A DNA stretch of 64,000 nt from Nemertoderma westbladi (Eukaryota; Xenacoelomorpha; Nemertodermatida; Nemertodermatidae). Under the pieces are notes generated by a model, which was not told the origin of the DNA, searched no databases, and saw nothing but the letters and a program-made list of their open reading frames with translations. The position numbers and the translations under genes were made by a program. The stretch spans positions 124,001 through 188,000 of the forward strand of contig JAUCBJ010003383.1 of NCBI GenBank assembly GCA_032718475.1, read 5' to 3'. This document shows positions 25,001 to 33,780 of the stretch, piece by piece (position 1 is the first letter of the stretch; the number at the start of each line of letters is the position of its first letter).

Positions 25001-27446
25001 TAATGATAAACGGGTGTAAACGCTACGCCGACAACCGACAGCCGACAACCACTGCCGACAACGGAAAATATGAAAATGTTACCGGAGTTCGAAACTCTCG
25101 CTTACTGTTTTGGTTAGAATAACCTTCCATTGTAACCTGTCCCTTTCCATAATTAATAAATAACTTAAATTAGCTTTAATAATGGTTGTCGGTTGTCGAC
25201 GTAGCCTTTACACCCATGATAAACGCCTTTTTATATAAAAAGAATTTGTCAAACTATGGGTACCCAAGGTGTAGTAATGCCTGTATTTCACAATGGAAGA
25301 AGCTTCGGTACTAGTGTGTTATGAGTAAACCCCCCCCCCCCCCCCCTCAAATTTTTTTTACTAGCTAATTTTTTAAATTTATTTTTATGAAATGTTCTAG
25401 AACATGAGATATATTTGAAAAAAATAATAAAATGTTCTAGAACAAATATTTTTTGTTCTAGAACAAATTTTAAAAAAGCTTACAAATTTTATTTTTTTGT
25501 TAGTTATGTTTTATTTAAGGAAAGTGAATTTTCTAGAATAATCGAATTTCTACAGCTAAGATTTGATTTTCGCCCAACAACTAGCTGAGTTTCGTTGGAA
25601 GCTTCTACACAAAGAAAACCCATTTTCTGCTCTGTTGGATTTGATCAGAAAACATTACCCGCTGTCTGCTAAATATTAAATATTATACAGTATACGTATT
25701 CTAAGCATATCATTAATTTCTGAATATAATGACCTCAATACTGTGAATTTTGTTAATTTTAATTAGCTATTAAAAAAATACAAGGTACCCCCCCCCCCCC
25801 CCCCCCCAGCAACGATTAAAAATTATATGAAACAAATTCTAAATAAAATTTAAAAAAATTATATTTTTTGAACTGTTCTAGAACAAAAACTATTTGTTCT
25901 AGAACTTTTTTTCTAGTTCTGAATAGTTAGCATGTTCTAGAACATTACTAAAAAATAAAAATAGTACATTAATTTTTTTAATTTTTTTTAAATTGTTCTA
26001 GAACAAAAAATATTTTTTCTAGAACATATATATTTTTTTTTTAATAGCTAACACGTTCTAGAACACGTTCATAAAAATAAATAGCAAAAACTAGCTAGTA
26101 AAAAAAATTTGAGGGGGGGGGGGGTGGGTGTACCTATAACACACTAGTGCCCTTTTTTTTCCACCACTTAAATAGTTATTATGAAATTATAAATAAGTTT
26201 ATTTCGTGAATTATTTGCCTAGGTATTCATAAAGACACTGTGCAGGATATATATTCTTTCTCTAAATATATTTTTCAATTAATAATATACACCACTCAGT
26301 CACTTAAAAAATATAGCTAATTTTCTGAAAATTTTCGGATTTAACGCAACCCTTACTTATGCATGTTGTAATTTTATCAATAATAGTTTATTTTTTGCAC
26401 TAATATTCTATTTAAATTATATTGTAGTTTCCTAGCAACCTAGCTACCTGTATTATAACTATTATTTTAAGTTTTAATTACTGTCTATCATTCTCCAAGC
26501 CTTGTAGGCAGGCATTAATACCTTTAGTTATGGCTACATTTATGGAGTTGATTCTCCAGGGAGCCATTGTTCCTAATGTACATTGCCAAAATCCCTCCCT
26601 CTGTCTAAGGCCTCTTCCAGGTTGGGTCCCTTCGATACCTGTTCTATTGGGGTTATTCGGAAATCATTCCACGTGTGTCCATTCTGTCCAAAATGTGCGC
26701 CAACGCAACAGCTTGGGTCCTTCCCATTAGTTATTTGTGATTTATAGTTCCTTATTCTCTGTTTAAAGTCCTTTGCCGATCCACAAGCTTGCTTCTTACA
26801 TACTTTACTGTTCACTAAATACACGACGTTCTTGCTGACACATGTCAGTTCACCTCTTATCCTATGATTTCTATATAATTCCCAAGTACTTGAACTAAAA
26901 GTCTAATAAATATGATACAATATAATATAATATATATGTCTTATCGTATAATTATATACATTAGTTTATATAAATTATCTCGAGTATTTCGTTTGTAATA
27001 CAAATAAAAGTTTTATAATATAAGCCTCATGTGGTACTTTTAGTAAACCCTGCAATCACTATTCACATTTGTTTCCAGGCATCAGACGATACCTGAATCG
27101 TCATGGGTTCCAGGTTCTCCAATGCCAAATGGTTCCCACGGAATACACATTCCTCAACGAGGTCGTAGTCAAAGGTTACATACGATCAGTAATACCAGAG
27201 ATACCCGGTCTGCAACACAAACAAGTGGACCAGCTGATTGACGACATATACCAGAGTCAACTCGATTCAGCCAATAGGAATCATCTTGGTCAAATTGTTT
27301 ACACAACCTGTAATGTTTATGTCCACGCGATTCGACCTAAACGCGATATATGGCTACTTATACTTACATGCGTAGTATTTCCATGTGTTCTAGTTATCTC
27401 ATTCGCCATTGGTTACTTTAGTAGTGTTGATGCAGATGAATTTTAG
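15888..27446 (+). CDS. JHAMT-like SAM-dependent methyltransferase with C-terminal membrane segment (5 exons)
   Basis: Exons 15888-16011, 16929-17128, 19083-19149, 23200-23382 and 27079-27446 join with matching phases (1,0,1,1) to 313 residues plus stop. All introns are GT..AG. The protein is a class I methyltransferase. Motif I is DIGCGAGS (residues 42-49). The acidic ribose-binding residue is D67 in ITAID. The strand-4 region VTALNGLEWVSN (109-120) corresponds to VTSFYCLHWVQN in juvenile hormone acid methyltransferases, and LQSGGSFLACV follows the family's LKPGG turn. Members methylate carboxylates such as farnesoic or juvenile hormone acid in arthropods; the substrate in other animals is unknown. 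Unusually, residues 283-305 form a hydrophobic helix before a short acidic tail, suggesting a tail-anchored enzyme facing the cytosol. Usual family length is about 280-290. The start was chosen because MEKFSTENNN aligns with family N-termini; an in-frame upstream ATG at 15717 is less likely. Confidence 0.82.
16319..16626. repeat. 31-bp minisatellite in methyltransferase intron 1
   Basis: About ten nearly identical copies of a 31-bp G-rich unit containing ACAGGGAGTGGCCATCCCCA and GTGGGAGGGGG. Because 31 is not a multiple of three and the unit lacks stops, long meaningless frames appear on both strands. The low divergence implies recent expansion. Confidence 0.95.
16929..17128 (+). CDS. Methyltransferase exon 2 (SAM-binding motif I)
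   Basis: Acceptor TGGTTAG precedes ATATTGGC, so the split codon becomes GAT (Asp) and gives DIGCGAGS. The exon ends in phase 0 after GFTK with donor AAAG|GTTAGC. Confidence 0.83.
17366..17512. repeat. Inverted repeat in methyltransferase intron 2
   Basis: AATTCTTCTGAACAAATTT plus CTGGAGCCTTTTT on the left reappears as its complement at 17460-17508, around a loop rich in AAAAAGGCC. Probably a small fold-back element. Confidence 0.6.
18112..18297 (-). CDS. Candidate small antisense gene, 61 residues
   Basis: ATG at 18295-18297 opens a frame MSTLTTDVQVEWNWGPKGWK and on, ending SRKSTDRDILR then TAA at 18112-18114. The composition is protein-like (Trp-, Lys- and Pro-rich, no low complexity), unlike the neighbouring AT-rich intron DNA. 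It lies within intron 2 of the methyltransferase on the opposite strand, so it could be a nested single-exon gene, the last exon of one, or a retrocopy. I do not recognise the family, and no promoter or poly(A) signal is clear. Confidence 0.3.
   Translation of the reverse strand: MSTLTTDVQVEWNWGPKGWKMGDLTNPVSAQKQKVDVPPEEFVGQSIPKNSRKSTDRDILR
18409..18537 (-). mobile_element. tRNA-derived sequence framed by inverted repeats
   Basis: On the - strand the centre reads like a pol III tRNA head: a box A (TGGTAGCTCAGT) and a box B (GGGTTCGAGCCCC). The spacing and anticodon arm are degenerate. The unit is flanked by inverted repeats CTCCATAGCGAAA and TTTCGTTATGGAG. A SINE with terminal inverted repeats, or a tRNA pseudogene captured by a MITE. 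Confidence 0.5.
19083..19149 (+). CDS. Methyltransferase exon 3 (67 bp)
   Basis: A very short exon encoding VTALNGLEWVSNIDGF and on to VYN. Acceptor ATTTGATAG, donor AATG|GTAAGT (strong consensus). Confidence 0.82.
19170..19300 (+). mobile_element. Possible tRNA-derived SINE with A-rich tail
   Basis: Contains a box-B-like AAGTTCGAATCTGGCGGG and ends in an A-rich tail (AAAGAAAAATAAATAAATA). Box A is not clear. It lies just after methyltransferase exon 3. Confidence 0.35.
19311..19455 (+). mobile_element. tRNA-derived SINE head
   Basis: Box A TGGTCTAGTGGTGACATTCC and box B CCTGGTTCGATTC are about 40 bp apart, as in Glu/Gly-type tRNAs. An anticodon-like stem GGGCT/AGCCC lies between them. The 3' unrelated part runs straight into the 63-bp minisatellite, which may have grown from the SINE tail. 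Confidence 0.55.
19456..20907. repeat. 63-bp minisatellite in methyltransferase intron 3, open for 471 codons
   Basis: About 23 copies of a 63-bp unit (ATGGTGGTGAACAGGCATTC...AAGATCACCC). As 63 is 3 x 21, the + strand stays open from 19495 to 20910 and would encode 21-residue repeats beginning MVVNRHSFRKQSGR. From about 19800 two unit types alternate (GTGAACAGGCATT and GAGAACGGGTATT), giving a 126-bp higher-order repeat. I treat it as non-coding because it lies in an intron and has no other coding evidence. Confidence 0.9.
23200..23382 (+). CDS. Methyltransferase exon 4
   Basis: Starts after TTTATTTTAG, encodes VLQSGGSFLACV to PWSQPTTER, and ends CGGG|GTATGT in phase 1. Confidence 0.82.
24414..24998. 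mobile_element. Inverted-repeat element with TTCTAGAA repeats
   Basis: GGCATTAGTG...GGGTGCCCACTTTTT at 24414-24445 is mirrored by AAAAAGTGGGCACCC and CACTAATGCC at 24975-24998. Homology between the arms continues weakly inwards. The interior is AT-rich with seven exact HSE-like palindromes. No coding region is seen. Likely a non-autonomous DNA element; target duplication not identified. Confidence 0.5.
25012..25215. mobile_element. MULE-type MITE (204 bp) with 9-bp target duplication
   Basis: Perfect 9-bp direct repeats ATGATAAAC (25003-25011 and 25216-25224) flank terminal inverted repeats of about 29 bp beginning GGGTGTAAACGCTACG and ending CGTAGCCTTTACACCC. A 9-bp duplication is typical of Mutator-like elements. 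The inside carries a 40-bp core (TGTTTTGGTTAGAATAACC and on) also found at 27958 and 38094. Confidence 0.8.
25310..26148. mobile_element. MITE of 839 bp with about 100-bp inverted ends
   Basis: ACTAGTGTGTTAT, then a poly-C tract, then TCAAATTTTTTTTACTAGC at the left is repeated as the complement at the right end (26060-26148). Eight exact GTTCTAGAAC copies lie inside. The homopolymer tracts in both TIRs are unusual. No coding frame. Target duplication is not clear because the end itself is palindromic (ACTAGT). Confidence 0.65.
26478..26870 (-). pseudogene. Penelope-like element remnant: GIY-YIG endonuclease domain
   Basis: On the - strand GELTCVSKNVVYLVNSKVCK is followed by KQACGSAKDFKQRIRNYKSQ. 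This matches the start of the GIY-YIG domain of Penelope-like elements (NVVYLI.C..C..QYVG.T...R...H). After a frameshift near 26590 it continues REGFWQCTLGTMAPWRINSI and ends at a TAA (26478-26480), the usual C-terminus. In the family this domain cuts the target DNA for reverse transcription. The catalytic glycine-tyrosine motif is altered. The RT half is absent, so this is a dead 3' fragment in intron 4 of the methyltransferase gene. Confidence 0.65.
27079..27446 (+). CDS. Methyltransferase exon 5 (C-terminal fold and membrane helix)
   Basis: Starts after GTTTCCAG. Encodes GIRRYLNRHGFQVLQC and on to the hydrophobic stretch LLILTCVVFPCVLVISFAIG, then SSVDADEF and TAG at 27444-27446. Confidence 0.83.
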
Positions 27447-28323
27447 TTAATACATTGATGGTGCTTACTTACAGAACAGATGTGACAAGTGGGTTCATGG
27501 AGGATAGATTGAATTGCTGAACGACTCCCGCGGGAAATTTGAATTTAATTTGTTTCAGTATCTGCTCTAGGCCTACTATATGTACGTTAGTACCATTCAA
27601 ATCAAATTATGAATATGCGTGTCTAGTAAACTAACATACATAACATTCTTAGGTGATTTTTACCGGCAGGGCGGTAGCATCTGTTATGTTATATAGGTTT
27701 CTTCCATGTAAGGGAGCGTGTTTGTTTATGCTCTTAAACTACTGGAAACATTGCTTTGAATTTAGTTCCAATCGGCTAGATTCACCTCAATCTCCAACTT
27801 TAAATATTTTTTGTCCATATATAAATGTAGAGCGAATAATTAATTATTCAACATTTCGACGGAATCAAAATTCATCCCTTCGCGAGGGGAAATCGACGCA
27901 AATAATAACTATTTCTCTCAAAATAAAACTGTAAGCTGTTCTATTTACTTTCGTTTAATGTTTTGGTTAGAAAAACGTGCCACTGTAACCTACTAATTTA
28001 GGGCGGGGAGCGGGGAGGAAAATTCAAAAAATTGAAATTTTTAAGTATATCCTATCTGAATCAGTATGTAATGGTGATTCCAAATCTAAAGACCGTTTTT
28101 CCATATCTTGTTTCGTTCACGAGATATCGTGTGTGAAGTACGGGTAGTCTCTAATGTCGCGATATAAATATAAATATAAATCGTTAAATTGTATTTACCC
28201 ATGAATGATTTTTTCGCAATGACATTTAATTGTATTAATTCCAACATATGGAGTAAAGATTTGAAATCAATGAATATATTGTTGCAATAAATTAATAAGA
28301 TTATTTAATAAAAAGAGTTCATG
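27447..28323. other. Downstream of methyltransferase; no gene, one repeat
   Basis: Probably starts with the 3' UTR of the methyltransferase gene; an AATAAA lies at 27912. Bases 27873-27995 match part of the element at 37972-38224 (GGGGAAATCGACGCAAATAA ... TGTTTTGGTTAGAAAAACGTG). Confidence 0.5.
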
Positions 28324-29905
28324 TTAATCATTAGAGGGGGAGGGGTCGGTGGGCAGGTCTGCAAGGAACATTGCCGTACGTAACGCTGATATAGCTGGAG
28401 GGACGCCGGCGCACGCTCTATAGTGTACCGCACTGTCCGCTGCGGCCCCGCATAAGCGACAGTGGCACTGTTCAGCTGGACGCCAGCAGCTGGGGGTCGC
28501 ACAGAGTTTGTGGTGAAAACCGTTTGCGATGAGCTGACCAGCGGTGCGGCGCCGATAGCCAGTTAGATTAGCCGGGTCTATTTCAGACGTTTCGGGGTCA
28601 TCTACGACCAACAAGATTGCGGTTGACGAGGCGAATTTGCTAATACCGAACCAGAGTTTCCAATAGAAAGCCCAAATTCTATGGTCCAGCTGGTCCAGCT
28701 GTGCAATATTATTTTCCGAAGTGAAAACGCTGCATCCGTAGGATATAGAAGGGTAAATGATGGCAAGCCATAATCGTTTTGCGATCGTCATGGATACAAC
28801 ATTTAATTTAACTTTGGTAGCGAGGCGCATACAGCAGGCAATACCTTTACTATATAAATGGGCGTAGTAGCCACCGGGGCCATTTTTCGTTGATAGAACG
28901 ACCCCTAGATATTCGAAGGTGGGTTGGAATTCTATTGGAGTACCGTTATACGTCAATATGTCATTGCGGCAGAGTCGACCGCCGTTTCAGAATTTTACTG
29001 CTTTTGTTTTCAGTATATTGACTTGTAGGTCGTTGCGGGAGCAATAGTCAGATAATTTATCTAAACCATCCTGGACTGTATCTATCGAGTCACCGGCTAT
29101 TACGAGGTCATTAGCGTACATGATTACCCAGCAAGCAACTGCCATAATTGCTGCTGGTAAGTCGGCGACTAAAAGGCTGAACAATAAGGGGGAGAGTTTA
29201 TCTCCTTGGACTACCCCTACAGTTTGGCTGATTGGTTCCAGAACGTACGGTCCAATACAAAGACATACAAAGTTAATCGCAATTAGCGCCCAAATAACAC
29301 GTATGAACTTGCTGCTGACACCACAGGCTGATAACTTCTTGCAGAGAGTCTCTCATTTACCGAGTCGAACGCCTTTGTAAAGTCGACAAATATACAGTAT
29401 AGATGGCCGCCAGAAGGCGCTATTGCCATGTTGATACGGCTATACAAAGATTTAACGGCCATTATTTTGGAGCGGGCCTTCCGAAAACCGTATTGTTGAT
29501 CGGGTAGAATGCAATTAGCTTCCGCCCACTTGTATAGTCTCGAGCTAATGATTGTGGTGTAAACAGGAAAGTAAACAGGAAAGGAGTGCGATACCCCGAT
29601 AACAGTTAGGGTCGGACTTCGCTCCCTTGCCCTTGTAAAGAGGAATCAAATATACGAGATAAGCCACTGAACTGGGCAGCTGGCGGTTGAGAAACACAGC
29701 GAGAACAGGGCAAGTAGGTATCGGAGAAGGTGCGCCAATCCCCACTTGAGGGATTCGTTAGTGATCCCGTCGGGACCAACCGCCTTCTTTCGCTTCTGGT
29801 TTTTTACGGCTTCAGTAACTTCGTTTGCATCTATAGGTGCGTCGAGTATGCCATCGGGATTGTCTGGGATATCAGGGAAGTTTGGGTCGCGTTTTAATTT
29901 TAGTT
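28324..29905 (-). pseudogene. LINE reverse transcriptase, truncated and frameshifted
   Basis: Read leftwards from 29905. RT fingers DANEVTEAVKNQKRKKAVGP with GPDGI come first, then after a frameshift YLIPLYKGKGAKSDPNCYRG. Palm motif A FVDFTKAFDSVN follows (about 29380), then YANDLVIAG (about 29110), where the first catalytic Asp of the usual YADD is Asn. An intact 210-residue C-terminal frame (28324-28956) carries the thumb (FEYLGVVLS) and a Cys/His cluster CHCRLCGAAADSAVHYRACA. At least three breaks. The 5' part is missing and ends exactly where the Kolobok-like element begins. Confidence 0.8.
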
Positions 29906-29907
29906 AA

Positions 29908-32880
29908 GGGGGGGGGTATAATAATAGACCATAAATTTTGGACGCTCTAAAGATGCATCTAAAATTATTTTTTTGCTAGGAGTCATATTTTGAGTTTTGT
30001 GACTAAGGAATTAAAATTTTGGAAAAATTCAAAATTTTTCAAAAAATTTATTTTTTCGCCAAAATTTTGCCAAAAAGGCAAAAAATGAAAAAAATGCTAA
30101 GGCTTCTAGCCAAATTATCCAAATACTTCAAAACTCACGTGAGAAAGTCAGTAGGACGTCCCAAACGATTTGCATTGACAAAATTTTGATATCTTGTCGA
30201 GAAGAGCAAAAAGCACCAAAAGGGACATTTTTGGTCCAAAAAATGACCAAAATTTCAAAAATTTGGCCCAATTTTTTGAAAAAATTGAGTTTTTAAAAAA
30301 ATATCAAAATTTTATCAATGCATTTTGTAAAGGACCCCACAATCATCGATCATGCAAAAAATCAGCACATTTGGGCCATTTTTGACAGAGCCTTAGCATT
30401 TTTCGTTTGAAAAATGCTAATTGGAGAAAAACAGGTTTAAAGTTAAAGTTTGTTTATTTTATTATGAAGTTAAATTTTTGAAATTTCGATTAAATGAGAT
30501 AAACTCAGTGAATTCTAATAAAATTTTTTTCATCTAGTTCCAAATTTTATGTAGATTCCAAAAATTGTATTATTATCGCATGTTAATCTTAAGGTCATAT
30601 TATTTCATATAAAAGACATGTTAAAGGGTGTGAATTTTTTGACAAAATTTGAACAAAAAACTGAAATCAATAAAAAATAATAATTCAAATTAGGCACTAT
30701 ATTAATATTCATTAATTAAAATCAAATTTAAAAATTTAAAATGAAATTTAAAAAGTTAATTAAAAGGCCCCAGATTTATATGACTTATGATCGGGTGCTT
30801 GCCATTTCTTTGATGGTTTGTGTTCAGTACTTTTCTGTTTACGTTTTAGGTTGACCTTCTTTGCTCGTTCTGCAAGGTCACCATCATCTTCCTCAAGGCC
30901 AAGCTTCTTCAAAATTATCTGTTCTGCTGAACACCCCCGATTGTGAACTAAAACAGTATACGAAACATGAAACATGAGTGTACTTAGACCCACAAACGTT
31001 TCTTTAGATAGACGAGTCCATAGCCGTGAATGCAGAGATTCGTTCGGATTTTGTGTGAGGCCAGGGATACAGCGTTCCAGAATTTCGCTCGTTGTTAGGC
31101 GTTCATAAACAGGTAAAATAAACTTCATGTTTGCCCCTTTTATAAATGTTACATTTTTGTAACTTATAGCATTGTTTTTGAATTTACACCACTTATTTTC
31201 AGGGCATAACTCATGTTGTTTCTCAACATTATCTCCATAATCACAATAGTGATGTGTTGCAGCCACGATTTCACTTCGAATCGTGCTTATGAGCACTGAT
31301 TTTTCAGTCTCTGAGAGTTTATCTATATCAACATCTCCTATATTCTTCACGATCGTATTTCGGTAATATGACTGCAATTGGTGACATCGACTATCAGTCA
31401 ACCCTCCCTTGCCTCCAAGTTTATGAGTTTTGCGAGCATTGGAAAGACCTGTATATAGACGCTTCGCAACGTGGTTCAGGCACTCTTTCTTCTGCACTGT
31501 TACATTCTGCTCTCTGTAAGGATCGGACTCCAATATGTTCTTCATAACGCTGCTGTCGCCATCCGATACCATTGATTGATATATGACACCATTATTTGAT
31601 AGGGATCTATTGAATAGTTTAACAGCTAAATGAGGTTCCATACCTGAACTGGACCCTGAATAATTTATATTACACTCATGATCAGCATTGCCATCTTCTT
31701 CTTTGTTGCGGCTACAAATATTACAGTATTTTGAACAAACATCGAAATCAATGACATGTCCTGTATTTTCGGATATGATAAACGCGGCACCATAAAGTGA
31801 TTGATGGCCTCTTTTCATCCATGTACCGTCAAAAGATATACATATTTCCCTGTCAATCTCTTTCATTGCACAATTTTTTGCATTTCCTCGTGCAAGTGAT
31901 TCCGTGACCTTCGAGATTTCGTTGACATGAAATTGCCAGGCTCTCTTTGCAACAGGAGATGGTAGTGACATTATTCTAGAAAACGTCTCTGCATCACCAT
32001 GGGTCCCACCAACACAAAGCCAAGCCAGTACTGCACGAAGATTCACATCCGCTGTTTTTCTTCCAGGACGAGGTTCAGTTTGAGAAAATTGGTCGCTCGT
32101 GAAAGTAGAATATTGCCAATCACAACGTGAACATTTCCCCTCAAAATTGGTACTATAACCACGATGTGACTCATTTATCACTACTGTACCGTCACATTGC
32201 TTATCATCATGTTTCTCCATTATCAGTTTCTTTATTATTTGCGTTGCTACAACGTTATATCCCTCCAACTTTCCATCTGAGGGTAGGACATTCAGATTCG
32301 ATGCTAATAGCGACGGTTCTCGATCTTTTGGCACTACCGGCACCAGTACTGAAATCGATTTCATATGCGCGAGGTTCAATGTACCGGTATCTTGTTTCTT
32401 GGTTCCTCGAAATCCTGCTTTCCGTTGTTGAGTTATTCGTGGCATACTGTATTATAAAAATTATATCGTCAACGATGTATGTACAATTTTCGATTCGAAG
32501 ATGGAGGACGCTCTATAGTCTGTGTCCGTCAAAACTGCTGATTGCATTGATTGAAACACCAATACAGCATACAGTTAGTAACTAAAACATAACAATGTGC
32601 AAATTCTCGTTTTAAACTTCCCGCTAAAATACATTCCAACCTGTAATAACTTATTAGCCAATACAATGATTTCAGTGCAACAAGCCGGAAATTTTGTTAA
32701 TTTTTGTCATTTTTTTCAAATAATTTTCAGGATGCGTGTCTATATAATGAGCCATAACTCGAAAACTAGACACGCTAGAAATAAACTGTTTACAGATTTG
32801 AAATCTCCATAAAATTTGCTACAAGAAACGGGTATAAAATTTTTTTTATATTTTTTGACCCCAATTATTATACCCCCCCC
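29908..32880 (-). mobile_element. Complete Kolobok-like DNA transposon with TTAA duplications
   Basis: TTAA at 29904-29907 and 32881-32884 flank an element whose ends both begin GGGGGGGGTATAATAAT. The TIR is about 17 bp, then weakly similar. It carries one intact transposase on the - strand. TTAA target sites with a transposase of this type point to the Kolobok superfamily rather than classical Mutator (9-bp duplications). The stretch 29940-30750 is an A/T-rich 3' UTR full of AAAATTTT motifs. Confidence 0.82.
30760..32445 (-). CDS. Kolobok-like (Mutator-like domain) transposase, 561 residues
   Basis: The DDE transposase of the surrounding element. An N-terminal zinc-binding patch (CSRCDWQYSTF, about 105-115) precedes the RNase-H-like core. 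Likely catalytic acids are D206 in SFDGTWMKRGH, D295/D297 in SDGDSSVM, and E469 in NPNESLHSRLW. Cysteine pairs (CSKYCNIC..H.C) insert between the first two. The set SFDGTWMKRG..SLYGAA, NYSGSS..ME and NPNES is typical of the large invertebrate family annotated as Mutator-like transposase domain. The C-terminus is Lys/Arg-rich (possible nuclear localisation). ATG at 32443-32445 is the first in frame and the frame is unbroken, so the copy may be functional. Confidence 0.85.
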   Translation of the reverse strand: MPRITQQRKAGFRGTKKQDTGTLNLAHMKSISVLVPVVPKDREPSLLASNLNVLPSDGKLEGYNVVATQIIKKLIMEKHDDKQCDGTVVINESHRGYSTNFEGKCSRCDWQYSTFTSDQFSQTEPRPGRKTADVNLRAVLAWLCVGGTHGDAETFSRIMSLPSPVAKRAWQFHVNEISKVTESLARGNAKNCAMKEIDREICISFDGTWMKRGHQSLYGAAFIISENTGHVIDFDVCSKYCNICSRNKEEDGNADHECNINYSGSSSGMEPHLAVKLFNRSLSNNGVIYQSMVSDGDSSVMKNILESDPYREQNVTVQKKECLNHVAKRLYTGLSNARKTHKLGGKGGLTDSRCHQLQSYYRNTIVKNIGDVDIDKLSETEKSVLISTIRSEIVAATHHYCDYGDNVEKQHELCPENKWCKFKNNAISYKNVTFIKGANMKFILPVYERLTTSEILERCIPGLTQNPNESLHSRLWTRLSKETFVGLSTLMFHVSYTVLVHNRGCSAEQIILKKLGLEEDDGDLAERAKKVNLKRKQKSTEHKPSKKWQAPDHKSYKSGAF

Positions 32881-33089
32881 TTAAAACGCGACTAAATATT
32901 TAAAAAGCGAATTAATAGTCGCGTAAAATTTATATAATAAATTTCCGCAATGAACGTGTCTTAAAAAGGTTTCATACCCACACAAGTTTCATTTTTTATC
33001 TTACAGAACTCATTTAGGTCTCATTTGAAAGGGAATTTTTAGGAGAACAAGTTAGTTTACGTTACATCCAAAATGTTATATGAATTCGA

Positions 33090-33365
33090 TGGTATTGAGT
33101 CGAAAGTCCGAATGAGACGAAGGTCCGAATGGGATGAAGGTCCGAAAGTGGCCGTCTGGATCGCATTTTTTTCGGACCTTCGTCCTGTTCGGACCTTTGT
33201 TCCATTCGGACCTTCGCCCTGGGTGTGTTGGGCCTTCGCGTACGGCCAAGAACTGTACTATATAGAAGAAAAGGTTTGTATGGGCCAATGGCAACAAACA
33301 TTAGTTGTTTATCATCCCCTGACGAAGGTCCGAATAACGAGGACGAAGGTCCGAAATAATGTGGA
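33090..33365. repeat. Cluster of GAAGGTCCGAATG-type short repeats in both orientations
   Basis: Roughly nine copies of a 17-18 bp unit: GAAGGTCCGAATGRGAC on one side (33098-33148), its complement TTCGGACCTTCGTCC in the middle (33171-33225), and direct copies again (33319-33350). The same motif returns at 37523-37600. Fold-back potential is high. Confidence 0.7.
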
Positions 33366-33780
33366 AATCTTTCTCACACCGTCATGTGAATTGTTACGGA
33401 CATGATTTATAAAACTCTCATATTGGCAAACGTAGGCTATTAACAAATTCATTCTGAGCTACATGTAATTTAAATTTAAAAACGCTGCTTGGGTAAGCGA
33501 TCATTTAAACAAGAGCAAGCATAGCCTAAACTGTATGTGACACTGTATTAACGAGGAGCCAAGCAACTTGCGAGATGCTATGTTTAAATCAATTTTTCAA
33601 CATAGGCCCCGACTTTCTCCAGATAAACAATATCTAAAACAGCGTCAATTATTTAACTTATTCTATCTTATGACATTGGTAATAAATTAAATGGAGTAGG
33701 CCTACAGACAATTACGACCCGGACTATTATAGCTCAATATCAAGCGAGTTAATGTAATGGAACGATGCCTTTCGTGGTGT

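Larger units (their letters stand above)
23814..26064. promoter_or_regulatory. Cluster of 16 GTTCTAGAAC palindromes (HSE-like) in intron 4
   Basis: Exact GTTCTAGAAC starts at 23814, 23854, 24319, 24490, 24695, 24715, 24848, 24868, 25394, 25434, 25455, 25875, 25896, 25934, 25995 and 26055. Further one-mismatch copies occur. Many are extended to TGTTCTAGAACA. The core TTCnnGAA is the tail-to-tail pair of heat-shock-factor half sites, and TGTTCT/AGAACA are also steroid-receptor-like half sites. Several copies lie inside MITE-like inverted repeats, so the cluster may be a by-product of element structure rather than an enhancer. Regulatory function is inference. Confidence 0.4.
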
